64,000 nucleotides of DNA. It comes from Pteria penguin (taxonomy: Eukaryota; Mollusca; Bivalvia; Pterioida; Pteriidae). The DNA lies in NCBI GenBank assembly GCA_035048485.1, contig CM068585.1, positions 16,721,501 through 16,785,500 on the forward strand. The letters are read 5' to 3'. Each line of letters starts with the position of its first letter. Position 1 is the first letter of the stretch. A program made the position numbers and the translations under genes. Under the pieces are notes generated by a model. The model was not told the origin of the DNA. It did no database searches and saw only the letters and a program-made list of their open reading frames with translations. Below are positions 45,588 to 60,500 of this stretch, piece by piece.

Positions 45588-48500
45588 CTACAATTAATAT
45601 TTGAATTACAATAAGCATATGGAAGATAAGTAGCCAATATTTGCATGTGATATATCGTATGTTTGTAATAAAGTTCATATAGTGACCAAGTGCACTGTTA
45701 GGATGAGTAAGATGCTACAATACTGAGCAAAAATCAAACAGGAATATCCGTAATACAGCAAAATAGGAAATATCGGCAATCATGATCCCTTGGAAGAACA
45801 AGAGGAGGGATCAGGTGCATAGAGGAGAAAGCATCCCCTGCCAAAAGAAACAGAGATGGGATCAGGTGCATAGAGGAGTATGCATCCCCTGCCAAAAGAA
45901 CCAGAGATGGGATCAGGTGCAATAGAGGAGTATGCATCCCCTGCTGATAGAACCAGGGGTGGAATTAGGTGCCATAGAGGATAAGCATCCCCTGCAAAAA
46001 AAACCAGGGGTGGGATCGGGTGCTATAGAGGATGAACATCCCCTGCCAAAAGAAACAGAGATGGAATCAGGTGCCATACAGAAGTGGGCATCCCCTGCTA
46101 ACAGAAGCAGGGGTGGAATCAGGTGCCATAGAGGAGTAAGCATCCCCTGCTAATAGAACCAGGGGTGGGATCAGGTGCCATAGAGGAGTAAGCATCCCCT
46201 GCTAATAGAACCAGGGGTGGGATCAGGTGCCATAGAGGAGTAAGCATCCCCTGCTAATAGAACCAGAGGTGGGATCAGAAAGCATCCCCTGCTAATAGAA
46301 CCAGGAGTGGAATCAGGTGCTATAGAAGATGAGCATCCCCTGCCAAAAGAGCCAGGGTGGCTACAGGTGCCATAGAGGAGTAAGCATCCCCTGCTAATAG
46401 AACCAGAGGTGGGATCAGAAAGCATCCCCTGCTAATAGAACCAGAGGTGGGATCAGAAAGCATCCCCTGCTAATAGAACCAGGGGTAGGATCAGGTGCCA
46501 TAGAGGAGTAACAATCCTCTGCCAAAAAAACCAGAGGTGGGATCAGCTGCTATAGAGGAGTGAGCATCTTCTATTGACCAATCATACCCACCTTGATGTC
46601 ACAGGTTTACTCCAGTTAGTATTACATGTAACAGTAAGTCGTAATAGTATAACCATAGACACAATGTGACAATGCAATTGATGCTCTGCATAAGTTATCT
46701 TTCTACAATCAGTTTATAATGTTTAAATTAAATTGGTTGATTAGAGACAGTTTTCTATGTAAAACCTATTAATCTGTCAAACTCTCAAAAACAATGTCAC
46801 ACATGATTTCTTGGAGAATTCAAACATTTTCTCATCAAATTTAAATCATAATTCAAAAAGTTGAAATCAGGATTACATAGGAATTACCATCTTCTGGCAC
46901 AAGATTAAGATGTAAACACTAAACAAGCAGATGTATAGTTTTCTTGTCATTGTAATTCTCCAATTAAAAACTTATACATTGCTGCATCAAATATTACCTA
47001 TACATGTAATTATATATTTATGTACATTGTTTTATAAGGGGCAGGCTTGGTGTAGTGGTTAAGCGCTTGGCGTGCGGCGCCGACAATCCGGGTTCGATTC
47101 CCGGGTTGCGTCACTATGTTTAAGAGGTTGGTAACCTCCTGCTTCCATGTCGCGATATAACTGAAATATTGTTGAAAGCGACGTAAAACATCAACCAACC
47201 AACCAAAAAACATTGTTTTATATCAAAACTATTATGTGTTTTCTTACCTGAGGGGGATGAGAATAAAAATCAATATGGGAAAGAACATTTTCAGGTAAGC
47301 TAATGGTGCAAACCCAAAGCCACACAGAACCAGGAGTTGTAGTAACTGTAGGACTGTGAAGAGATGCATCTTCCTCTGTGGAACTCGGCGTATGTAGTGA
47401 TTCGGTGGGTATGCACTCTGCAGAAGATAAACTCTTTCCTTAGTAAATTTTACCTTGTTTGGTTTATTAATTATGATGAATTTTTCAAAAATGGTATTTC
47501 TAATGTCGTTGAAGTGTAATAAGTTTGTTGCTAAACCTACTGCACAGGTCATAAAAGAAATGCTGGACACGTCAGCAGTAGATATAACTTAATCTACATT
47601 AATGTACTGTAAATCTTCCCTTAGTAACAAAGCTATCAAATAAATATGGTAAGTTACATTTAAGTTATCAACTAATGATAATTAATTACAAAACCGATCA
47701 ACTAATTATTGTTAGTAACAAATCTATCAACTAATTACTGTTTAAGTATTAAACAAAGCTATCAACTAATTATGGTTAGTAACAAAGCTATCAACTAATG
47801 ATGATAAGTAACAAAGCTATCAACTAATTATGGTTAGTAACAAAGCTATCAACTAATTATTGTTAGTAACAAATCTATCAACTAATTACTGTTTAAGTAT
47901 TAAACAAAGCTATCAACTAATTATGGTTAGTAACAAAGCTATCAACTAATGATGATTGGTAACAAAGCCATCAACTAATAATATGGTTAGTAACAAAGCT
48001 ATCAACTAATGATGATTGGTAACAAAGCCATCAACTAATAATATGGTTAGTAACAAAGCTATCAACTAATGATGATTGGTAACAAAGCTATCAACTAATA
48101 ATATGGTTAGTAACAAAGCTATCAACTAATGATGATTGGTAACAAAGCTATCAACTAATAATATGGTTAGTAACAAAGCTATCAACTAATGATGATTGGT
48201 AACAAAGCTATCAACTAATAATATGGTTAGTAACAAAGCTATCAACTAATGATGATTGGTAACAAAGCTATCAACTAATAATATGGTTAGTAACAAAGCT
48301 ATCAACTAATGATGATTGGTAACAAAGCTATCAACTAATAATATGGTTAGTAACAAAGCTATCAACTAATGATGATTGGTAACAAAGCCATCAACTAATA
48401 ATATGGTTAGTAACAAAGCTATCAACTAATGATGATTGGTAACAAAGCCATCAACTAATTATGGTTAGTAACAAAGCTATCAACTAATGATGATTGGTAA

Positions 48501-51500
48501 CAAAGCTATCAACTAATAATATGGTTAGTAACAAAGCTATCAACTAATGATGATTGGTAACAAAGCCATCAACTAATAATATGGTTAGTAACAAAGCTAT
48601 CAACTAATGATGATTAGTAAAAACTTATCAAATAATTATGGTTAGTAACAAAGCTATAAACTAAATGATGATTGGTAACAAAGCTATCAACTAATTATGA
48701 TTAGTAACAAAATAAGAGTTTATACAATATTCTAAACAATGATACAGAGCAATAAACAATATAATCTCTTTACAGCTGTTCTTGGCAGGTGACATGAAAA
48801 TTTATTTTTAGAAAGATATATATCATTTACCCCTCAACTTATATAAGCTAATGTCTAGATCTATACATTCTAATAATGTGAGTATGAAGGCAATTAACTT
48901 TTGAACTGCAATAAATATCCTAATAAATAAGCTGTTGATCCTGTGCCACCACTTACTTGCTCCGTGAATAGCAACATTATCCTTTCAAACATCTGATTTC
49001 CGTATAGCGATGTCACCCCCACATATAGGAAGAGTCCATATAAGACAGGTGTAGGGATGTAAGCAAGGTACTCCAGGCCAAGCATGGACAGTCCAATCAG
49101 AATGTGAGACAATATACCAGTCAGTCTAGTCTCTCTCACCTTCACAATTCTGTAAATGATAAAGATAGATTTCAACATTCCTAAATGTGAATAAATTAAC
49201 AGAGGATGAAGTAAGAAATGAATCTCTTATTTCTTTTGATTGACTGAAAACTACATGTATAATTTTCTTCAGGATAAATGATATTAAAGTTTTCCATCAA
49301 CTGCACAATTGTCTCCATTAACCTAAGAATATAATAATTTCTTAACAATCCATTGGAAAGCTAATTTTCATCGATAAGTTATTATTTTTCTCTATAGAAG
49401 TGGATCTGGATATCTTGATGCAACACATTTCCATGACCCTCAATCAACCCATGGTCAACAAAATATCTCAATTCATCCGAATGACCTTTAGAAAGTAACT
49501 CCAACAAAAGCTTAATGATTCTGAATCAACTCTTCATACATCTTTCTTTTTATTGTAATAAATTTAGTCAATATAAAACCAATGACATTAATATTTAATA
49601 CACTGCCTTTTTTCTTGTTCTTTCAGCTGTAGCTAACTACACCTGTCTTTACTTAATTTCTAAGAATTTCAAATTTCATGCATGAATATCTCAATGGTAA
49701 AAGAATGATAGAAAATGTTAAAACATTATTAACTAATTGTGGCATATTCACAGGTTAAGTACAATTCATTCTTGCTTCATTTTTTCCATTTCATTTTTTA
49801 ATTTAATAATTATACTAACTCTGACTTAAAAGAAAAAGTCATTAAACTGTGTGAAAATTCTTATTTTCTCTCCTTTACACAATTATTGATCAGTTTGTAG
49901 AAAATATATGAGATATAAAATAAAATCCATTAATACACGCGGTTTATCAAGTATACTACAAATATTCCTAATTTTTCGGTGCCTATACTTACATTTGATA
50001 TATATGTCCTTGATCAACTCTCTCCTCTACATCAGCAAGGGCCCGGACATGTAAAGGTGAATGTGGAAGTGCGGCATGGACCCAGGGGAAAGACAACAGA
50101 CTGAGGGCTGCATTGATAAGTCCACAGACTAGCAGATCCCAGTGGTATGATGTACCCTTCTTCATCCTGTAATAGTTATATGTTATGAATTTCAATCTAT
50201 TACAGGCCTACTATTCTGATGATTAAGGTACACCTATGCTCATGAAATGACATGTACAAATTTTTACACCTGAAAGACACTTTCTCAAACCTGTTACCTA
50301 AGTGATACCAAAGCACTTTCTCAAACTGTTATATTCTCAATTACACAATTGTTATGGACCCAACACTCATTATGTCTTTATTAATCTTATAATTTAAAAG
50401 TCCTTTTTTCATAAAAAGTTATTTGTCCAGTTTGAGCAGGTATCCGACATGAGCCAGTTCCATTCAAACCACAGGTTCTGGACAGTCATTCCCTCACTAG
50501 TCCAGTACAGTGTTTTCATACTGTACTGAAATAGTGAGGGAATGTGTCAAACACCTGTGATTTAAACCATGTCAATGTATAATTCAGGGAATGAAGGCAC
50601 AATAGTGATGTTTTCATAGAAATTGTATGACGTGACAATGATTCTATTATGTCAGACACCTGTACAAATGGTAAATATTTGTATTACAAAGTCATCAATA
50701 GGCATTTTATGTTATACTGGTCGCACTGCAGCATCTACCAGGACAGATGAATGAGCAATCTTACAATTCAAATAATTTGATATTACAACAAGGAGCAGAT
50801 TTCTCTAGCACTGTGGAGGATTAAAAAAAATTAACTCAATTCAATTCAAACAGACATTCACTGGACAGTAAATTGTTGTCTCTTGTAAATTGAAAACTTA
50901 CAGTACAATACTGTAGATTACAATTAATGAAAGTAATGAGAATTTCATTTAATTATTCAAAACTATAAATCAATTACCTGGCATGAGTTCATCCTGCTGT
51001 AATTCACATAGAATCATTAAATAATTGACCCTTCCATTTACGCTTGAAAAATTGTTAAATTAGATGATGTCACATTTAAAATACTTTACACATTGGTCAT
51101 AACCTTGGACAAACATTGAAAATGTACTGTGACATCAAGAAATTCAATAAATATTCGAAAGCGATGGGTCAATTATATGTCTTCATGTGCTGTATATTAA
51201 CATTCTTTTATAATATACATTTGATAGAAGATCAGTCTTTTACTAAGAATCATTTAAAAGTGGTCATCTTTTTCTATTGAGGATAAAAGTCTGAACTATT
51301 AAATTATTCACTTTACGATATATCAGTTACTCACTTGTTAGAAGGAGAATTAACCAGAGCCGCTGATATATTCTGATCCATGAAAAACAGAAGGGAGAGG
51401 CAGAATCCTAGCCCCATGGCACCAAATATAGCTCCCACGGACAGCGTATGAACAGGTATCAATTTGAATGTATTCAGACTCAACACTCCTGGGGTGAAAC

Positions 51501-54500
51501 TCTTTCCCACTTTGAAAACAAAAATGAAAGTGACAAAGAAACGAGTAATCTTGCGATGCCTAAAACTTTATAGTGTATGATAAATTATCAATAGGAAATG
51601 TTTCCTATGTAATTTGTGAAACAGAGAATTTAAGGTAGGGAATGGGCAGACTCTTTGATAAATTAATTATTGAATATTATTATATCATGTATATTATTAA
51701 TATTCCATTTATCATAGAGAACATATCATAATTTCAATAGGCCATCATGAGCTGGCTTTCATTTTCTACATTATCAGAGTTATCCCCCTTTCTATGTCAC
51801 GTAAATAATTAATGCAGACACCTGAAAAACTGGGCTTGAATAAATATTACATAAAAATTTTCATTTAATCATGGAAAGGCATCCTTTGAAGGGAAGTTAT
51901 GAGAAAATGGATACTTTTTAGATAATACACAAATAATGTAAATAAAATGCAATCTCTTAGATCATGATCAATAAAACTGTTTTTAATTGAAATAATTTTG
52001 ATGATAAATTTCACCTGTGCACCTCAACTTTTTTGTTCTTCAATAACAGTAGCAATGCTAATATCATGGGTACAATTAAGAAATAAAAACTACCTAGCCG
52101 TGGTTTATTGCCTAGTAATTCCCTGAGTCGAATGAACCAATCAAGTGGCTCGGTGATGATTTGATTGGTTCATGCGACTCTGGGAATTACATAACAATAA
52201 ATCATGGCTATGTAGTTGTTATTTTTATTCTAATATGTTACTGCAGACAACAAGTACTGTTGTTATGTAAAAATTCAATAATTCAGTTTTAATTCAGTTA
52301 AGAACTGTGGTTGTATAGTGGGCATGGCATATCTGAGTGGGAATGTGTTGGAGAATAATCATTGGGTGAATTCTATGGAACACATAGACAGAAAATCTCA
52401 AATCATATTAGAATTAGAATTTCACTGAAATAAGGTTCTGTCCATCTTTGAATACAAATGTAAAGAGCCAGCTTTTCAAATTTTTCTTTACAAGTACAAT
52501 AATTTTCAGTAAAGCATTGAACCAAAGGAAAATATCACTAAAATCCCAATATGATATATCCAAGTAAAATAATCATTTTATGTATTAATGCTTCAAATTT
52601 GCATAAAACCATGTGATATTCAGAGAATTTTCAAATGTTTTAAATGACTATGTCATTTGTATGCTAATGTCACTGCAACAGAAAAATGTGCCAAATAAAA
52701 AAGTTAGTTTGAATAATTATGTAAACACCTTTTGTTATGCTTCTACCTTATAAAACAATTTTTGTACTTATTTCTAGGAATAATCTATTTATACATGTAG
52801 TTTCATACATTAATTTATCTATCAGCATAGAAAAGTCTCAGTCCAAGAGTCATAACTCCTTTATAAATTTTGGACAGCATTCCTCCTTCAAATAATTATG
52901 CATATCTCCATATAGTGGGGTTTTTTTGTCCAATGTTTTATGAATAACCACCACTTGGCTTTAAGAAGAGTTGCAAAGATAACATATTTTTGCATAGAAA
53001 AAAATGAGAAACTGTAAATCTAAGGCCATAAGTCTTGTAATGTTTTTTAGACAGCATTCCCCTTCCAATATATGCACATCTTCATCGGGTGTTCTTTCTT
53101 TGTACCATGCAACTTTCATTAAAATTCCCCTAAGGGTTTAGGATGGGTTGCAAAGACAAGGTATTTTTTAATGAAAATATGTCTAAAGGCCATAACTCCT
53201 GTAAATGTTCTTCGACAACATTTTCCTTCTAATATGCACATCTTCATATGGTGCTCTTTCATTGTGCCAAGTTCTGACATCAAAATCCCTCAAAGGGTTT
53301 AAGAGGATCTGCGAAGTAGGACAGACGGGATGACAGCGGTATTTTTTTATGCAGGCATATAAAAATCAATCCATGATGTTGGATAAATAACATGATTAAG
53401 TTAATTGTGTGTAGAAATACTAGTGTATACTCACAATTCACATCTCTGAAAACATATGATCCAAAGACGCTCATCAAAATAACGGCAACAGGAAGCGAGT
53501 AATCAGCCAGCATTTCTCTCTTCCCAGCATTCAGGTATGGTCTGAAGTATCAATTATAAACAGTATAAAATATCTTAATCTCTTGCCTTCTTTCAGTTAC
53601 AGTAACCAACAACATTTTATGAATAGTAATAAGAATTGATATATTTAAATGTAGATGATATACTTTGATATACTTTTATTTGTTGGGATCCAATTTTCAT
53701 GTTTTCTGTGGTTGCTTGCACCCATGAATTTAATTATGTTCTACATTTTATGATATTATATCATATGATATCATAGATGCAAGCTAATCTTATATGCAAC
53801 AAAGTATTATAGTAATTACAAATATATTTTAAATTATCATAGTTGCAAGCTAAATTTATATGCAACAATGTATGAAACAATGAAGGTCACTCATGTATGT
53901 TAATCACACAGTCATACTGCCAAAGCATGGAATATCAACTGATCACCAGTGTGTATAGGGTATATTAAGTACAGGTAGTTATTGTTGAATAAAAACTGAC
54001 CCAAGCCAAGGCTATAAATTTAATATTGTTTTATGAAATGAATTTAGCAGGGCAATAAATTAAGTAATGGTTAATTCAAATCACTTATTCTGCATTGTAG
54101 CCTCTTAGTCCATTGTATATACCTAAGGATGCAGCATAAACAGATTTTTTTCTCAATCAGAGGGCTGTCCAATTATAAACCCTCAAACCTGTATTTTGTG
54201 GTAAAATTATGAATATTAGAATGTATATAAATAAAATATTTCACAGTTTCTGCTTTTTAGGGTAACATGATCATCAGTGTTTCCAGAAAAATAAAACAAC
54301 ACTCTCAAATGGATTTTTTTTTTAAATTTCTTACAAGTAGGACATTGTACAAGGCACGATAGAGCCACTTTTAAAGTGGGACATTACAGAAGGCATGAAA
54401 ATACTATTTAAGTGGGATATTATAGAGGGCATGAGAACTACTATACTAGCGATGACATTACAAAAGACAATAAAACCACTTTACAAGTGGGACATTATAG

Positions 54501-57500
54501 AAGGCATGAGAGCCACTGTTAGAATGGTTATTATAAAAGGCATGCTAGCCACTATTCAAGTGAGACATTGTAGAAGGCATATTGACAGCCATGCACTATT
54601 CAAATGAGATATTACAGAAGGCATGAGACCCACTCTATTCAGGTAGGACCTTGTAGAAGGCATGAGAACCATGCAATATTCAAGTGAGACATTACAGAAG
54701 GCATGCTAGCCACTATTCAAGTGAGACATTATAGAAGGCATACTAGCCACTATTCAAGTGAGACATTATAGAAGGCATGCTAGCCACTATTCAAGTGAGA
54801 CATTATAGAAGGCATGCTAGCCACTATTCAAGTGAGACATTATAGAAGGCATGCTAGCAACTATTCAAGTGAGACATTATAGAAGTATTGAAGATATGAG
54901 AGCCACTATTCAAGTGAGACATTATAGAAGGCATGCTAGCAACTATTCAAGTGAGACATTATAGAAGTATTGAAGATATGAGAGCCACTATTCAAGTGAG
55001 ACATTATAGAAGGCATGCTAGCAACTATTCAAGTGAGACATTATAGAAGTATTGAAGATATGAGAGCCACTATTCAAGTGAGACATTATAGAAGGCATGC
55101 TAGCAACTATTCAAGTGAGACATTATAGAAGTATTGAAGATATGAGAGCCACTATTCAAATGGGACAATATAGCAAGCATGAAAGCCAATATTCAAGAGT
55201 TACCAAGTATTTAACTAAAGTAAATATCACAAATCATAAATATTAAAGTCTTAATATAGAATATTACTTACAAATAACTTAGAGAAACATTGAAAATGAG
55301 TGCTGCTTACTGAATGCATTACTTTAATCAACTAAAATCTCTTCTAGCATCTGTGCTTTTTTTTAATATCATACTGGATTATCTTATCAATATAGTGGTG
55401 ACCAGAGTAAATTGGGGAAGGAAGCTACATCATCTGAAGTAAAAAGGTCTACAGAGGGAAGTCTCAATCTGAACGATTCCTTACGTTTTGGTAAAGTTGT
55501 ACAGCGTAACTCCCAACCATAATGTTCCCAATAACAACAATAAGTACAGAAGACTATTGTCTCGTTCACACTTCTCTGCAAGAGTCACATGATCAGATTC
55601 TGTCACACTACTGGCTGTCGTCAACGACATATTTATCACAGAATTCATTGTTGTTGAAAGATTTGTGGCATATGAATAATTCCCTGTATCTTGCAAGCTT
55701 TCTTGTGACATTGATTCTTCTGCACAGGCAGGAATGTTATAATGTACTCCAAAATCTGAAATTAAGAAGTCTTTTCAATGTCATTAAGTTCTACATAATG
55801 ATCAGGACTAGTAAAGTTACAAACTGCAGAGATTTTGAGAATTAACATCATTAATGTTCCTTTCATACCATACTGATATAACATAATGAACTGGCATTGG
55901 TATAGTAATCAGGAAACTGGAGACACAACCTCTCCCTATCTAGTATTGGCATTGGTAAAACAATCAGGCAACCAGACAGCCAACCACTCACCATCTAGTA
56001 TTAGCATTGGAATAATCAGGAAATGGGAGAACCAACCACTCACTATCTAGTATTGGTACTGGTAAAATAATCAGGCAACCAGAGAACCAGCCACTCACCA
56101 TCTATTATTGGTATTGGTAAAACAATCAGGCAACCAGAGTACCAACCACTCACCATCTAGTAATGGCATTGGTTTAACAACCAGGCAACCAGAGAACCAA
56201 CCACTCACCATCTAGTGTTGGCATTACTTTAACAATCAGGCAACCAGATAATCAATCATTCACCATCTAGTAATAGCATTGGTAAAACAAATCAGGAAAC
56301 CAGAGTACCAACCACTCACCATCTAGTATGGGTATTGGTATAACAATCAGGAAACAGGAGTACCAACAACTCACCATCTAGTATTGGCATTGGTATAACA
56401 ATCAGGAAACCAGAATATCAACCACTCACCATCTAGTATTGGCATTGGTATAACAATCAGGAAACCAGAGTACCAACCACTCACCATATAGTATTGCTTT
56501 ATGATAATGACAAACAAGTTTTACACGTTGATCATCTGTAAGCCCCTACTAGACCTTATTCTTTTGTCCTCTCTTCACTTTAATCATAGTTATGATTCCC
56601 TTTCATGTCAGTCCCTGGTTATTTTGTCATTAGGTACCCCTTTTACACTATATATATTTTCACCATGGCTGGAGTTTGGCTGATATTCCAGTGTATACAA
56701 AGCAGTTTAATTCTCCCTCTCCTTCACAGTCAAAACCCAATGTAAATGTTGCATTGTTACTTGACAGGTATGCATTACTATGTAATATATATCTATATGA
56801 TATGAATATACATGTATAAGAATCACTTACTTCTTGCTGTATCTTTAAATGCATCCACACAAAATGCAATAGATATGAATAGTGCAAAAATCTCCTCTGA
56901 TGACCTACAAAAAACCAGTAAAACTTATAGATGCTCCTCAAACTGCATCAAACCAACGAATGACTCCATTTGAAATAAAATCAGATTAAATCTAATTAAA
57001 TTCATCTAAATCAAATTTCACTGAACACAGATTTAATCCAATATGAATGAAATTTTTAGAACAAAATCAAATTAAATGAAACTTCAATTAAAGTTTGAAT
57101 TTTTTTTTAAGTCTTTTAGTTAAATAAGAAATTTCTTAGAAAAAGAAAAGGAAAAGTCACTATTGCAAACCTTATCATAGATAAGATAAAATTCTGATGA
57201 TAGATCAGACGGACTGAAAGACTAACAGACTGGCAGAAACATGCTCAGAAATATATCTGGAAGCATAGAAAATAGGGGTTGCTTGTATCCTTTACATGCA
57301 TTACACTAATGAAAATTTGCCAATCTGAGTATTTTGTTTTTTAAAGTTCTAGCTGTTGAATGACCTTGACCTTTCAAAAATAATCTTGAATGACCTTGGC
57401 TTTGTCTGAAAGCTCTTATCCTGAGTGGCTGTTAACAGCTGTGTTATGTATGATCACTGCCTACTGCAAATTTACTTAATATAAGTCCTTTTTTGGTATT

Positions 57501-60500
57501 TTAATAATCTTTTTTCTTAGAGATCTTGACATTGCAGAAATGATCTGAGAGACTTTTGTCAGGAAGCTAAATGACAACTATCTGATGTACAATATTCAAA
57601 TTGTGATGAATGGTTTAGAAAATGTGAGTTCAGATGGACAGACAAACAGACACAACAGTGACTATATGCTCCCCTAAATGTCATGGAAGCAGCATCGATG
57701 TTAATATCCTTTTCATTACAGAAATGACTTTCAAAAGATCTATCACAGATGAGCTGATATTACTGGATGCTTACATTAACCCAAGTAGTTTCAAGTAATT
57801 GCTTGTGTTATACTTTTATTTTTGTAACAATTATGAAATATTTCTCTTTACATGATTTCCATGAATTTAGTTAAACTAGCCATAATTTAATATATTCAGA
57901 ATTTATTGGTTATTTTGGATACATATATAAAAACAATTATTGCCCAAGGTCTATGTACAACAGAGAAATAAGCCTGTAAGGTTACTTAGATTGTAGGTGG
58001 AAATATTTCATGATATTCAATCAATGTACTTGTTATCATGCATGTATAACAAAAATACAGAAATTTTACAAATTTATTCCTTTCAACATACCGTCCTAGT
58101 GAAAGATGTTTTGTGTAAAAGTAATGCCACCATATACTTCTTACTTCCTTATTTGCCATTCTTTTTTCATTTTCAACATTTTTTTTCTCCTTAATTATCA
58201 AAAATGCATGATATTGCAATTACCTTGTTGACCACTGCATCAATATGCTGAGATCAAAGATAGAATATAAGAAGAGAAAGAAGCTGTTCCATAAGCCCAC
58301 ACAGCAGTACATCGCAGAAAAATCTATCCCAAAATCCTTGGAGATACTGTATATAACTAAAGCAAAAGAAAAATGATATCGTATTAATACGATATACTGA
58401 GTATCTTTGAGATGTATATATTATTAATACGACATACTGAGTATCTTTGAGATGTATATATTATTAATACGACATACTGAGTATCTTTGAGATGTAATAA
58501 CATACCAATTCAGTGATGTAGGGTAATACAGAATCAAATTATTTACAGGTAATTATATTTCTCTTATATTAAAACATAGACAAATCAAAATACATCGTAT
58601 CATCATTTATAAGAGATAATTTTGATTGATTACCTATTAAAGCTGTCTTTTCCAAAAAAGCTACGAGCACTTTTTTTCGTTTGTTTATAATCTTGTCTTT
58701 CAATCACATCAAGATGATTGTCAGTACAGCTATGCAGACTCCATTTTCTAAGAGTCAATAGAACTATGGTCTCTTGCTTTTTATATAAAGACAAGTGAAT
58801 TTATAATCTGTATCTAATATCTGTTAATAAAGACCCAGTGGAGTTGCGGTGACTTCTATTTTGTAATGACCAAAGGAAACAAGAATTTTGGTCACTACAT
58901 TGTATATTTTTTACTTGATGAATCAGAGGTCACTTACTTTTGGTATAAAGAGCAAGTGGGGCTGTTGTCAAGAGAACAATCTGTGGCGTCCCACCAAATA
59001 TAGCAAACATTAGACCCCCGAATGTTTGTGAATACAGCACCTTCTCTACATCTGAAATAGATCATAGAATATTAATAAACTGACATTTCAGTTGGTATAT
59101 TTTATGAAATATAAAATGATTAACGCTGTATCAGACTGTGAAACTTTGCAATACATAACAGTGGACAATCATTGATCCATAAAATTCTGAGACAAGACAA
59201 GTTGTTTGAGAGGAATATCTCCTGCTTGGATATCTGTCGTTAATGTCCTCAAGGTAGAATTGCTGATTTACATGATGCTCAACTTCATATCTATATGAAG
59301 AAATATGTGTTTAGTGGTGGACAACAACAGAAACTCAGAATAAGTCCAAAGATCAGACATTTACATTTGTTATAACATAGGAACAAAGCATCTGATTCAC
59401 TGATCCTTAGATGTATACAATTTGTAGATATATATACATTCTTTAGAAATCTTTACGATGCTTTAAACATATTGATTTCAGCTGTTTTCTTACTGAGGAC
59501 TCCTTTCGTGTTGTTTTCATTCAGAACACCAAAAGCAATGGATGGCATAAGACAGGCAAAATACAGAAAAAATGTGGTTGAAAGAGTCTTCTGAATTGTC
59601 TTTGGACCTACAATTCCTGAAAAATAAATAACTTTGGTATACCTACTGCAGATAAGAAGAATGCGCTGTATGATCTTCAATACTGATATAATTATATACA
59701 TTACATGCACATTATATACTTATCTTCAGTTATTCTTCTTAATTTCTTGAATTAATTTCATTTACCTACTTAACTTGTTTATTTGTTTGTTTTTTATGTT
59801 TTTATTTATCTTTCTTTATTTCTTTGTAATTTTTAGACTTAAAAGATTATTGATCATACTTATTACTTATTCCTAAGTCTATTTTCTTTAATTTGATTCC
59901 ACTGGTGATGGTTGTTGTTGGTTGGTTGATTAGTGTTTTACGTCACTTTAAACAATATTTCAGTTATATCGCGACATGGAAGCAGGAGGTTACCAACCTC
60001 TTAAACATAGTGGCGCAACCCGGGAATCGAACCCGGATAGTCGGCGCCGTAAGCCAAGCGCTTAACCACTACACCACGCCTACCCCCTCACTGGTGATGG
60101 AGAAAAGCTAGGAGACAATCTATTCAACCTATTTTGTTGTATCATGATCGTCCAGTGACAATCTATTCACCCTATTTTATTGTATTATGATCGTCCAGTG
60201 ACAATCTATTACCCCTATTTTATTGTATCATGATCGTCCAGTAACAATCTATTACCCAGGCTATTTTATTGTATCATGATCATCCAGTTACAATCTATTA
60301 CCCCTATTTTATTGTATCATGATCGTCCAGTAACAATCTATTACCCCTATTTTATTGTATCATGATCGTCCAGTGACAATCTATTACCCCTATTTTATTG
60401 TATCATGATCGTCCAGTAACAATCTAATCACCCTATTTTATTGTATCATGATCATCCAGTGACAATCTATTACCCCTATTTTATTGTATCATGATCGTCC

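Noticed and set aside
45734..46425. Small ORFs on both strands reading PGSISRGC / GAIEDKHPL
   Set aside because: Products of the 52-bp minisatellite within the last SLC4A11 intron.
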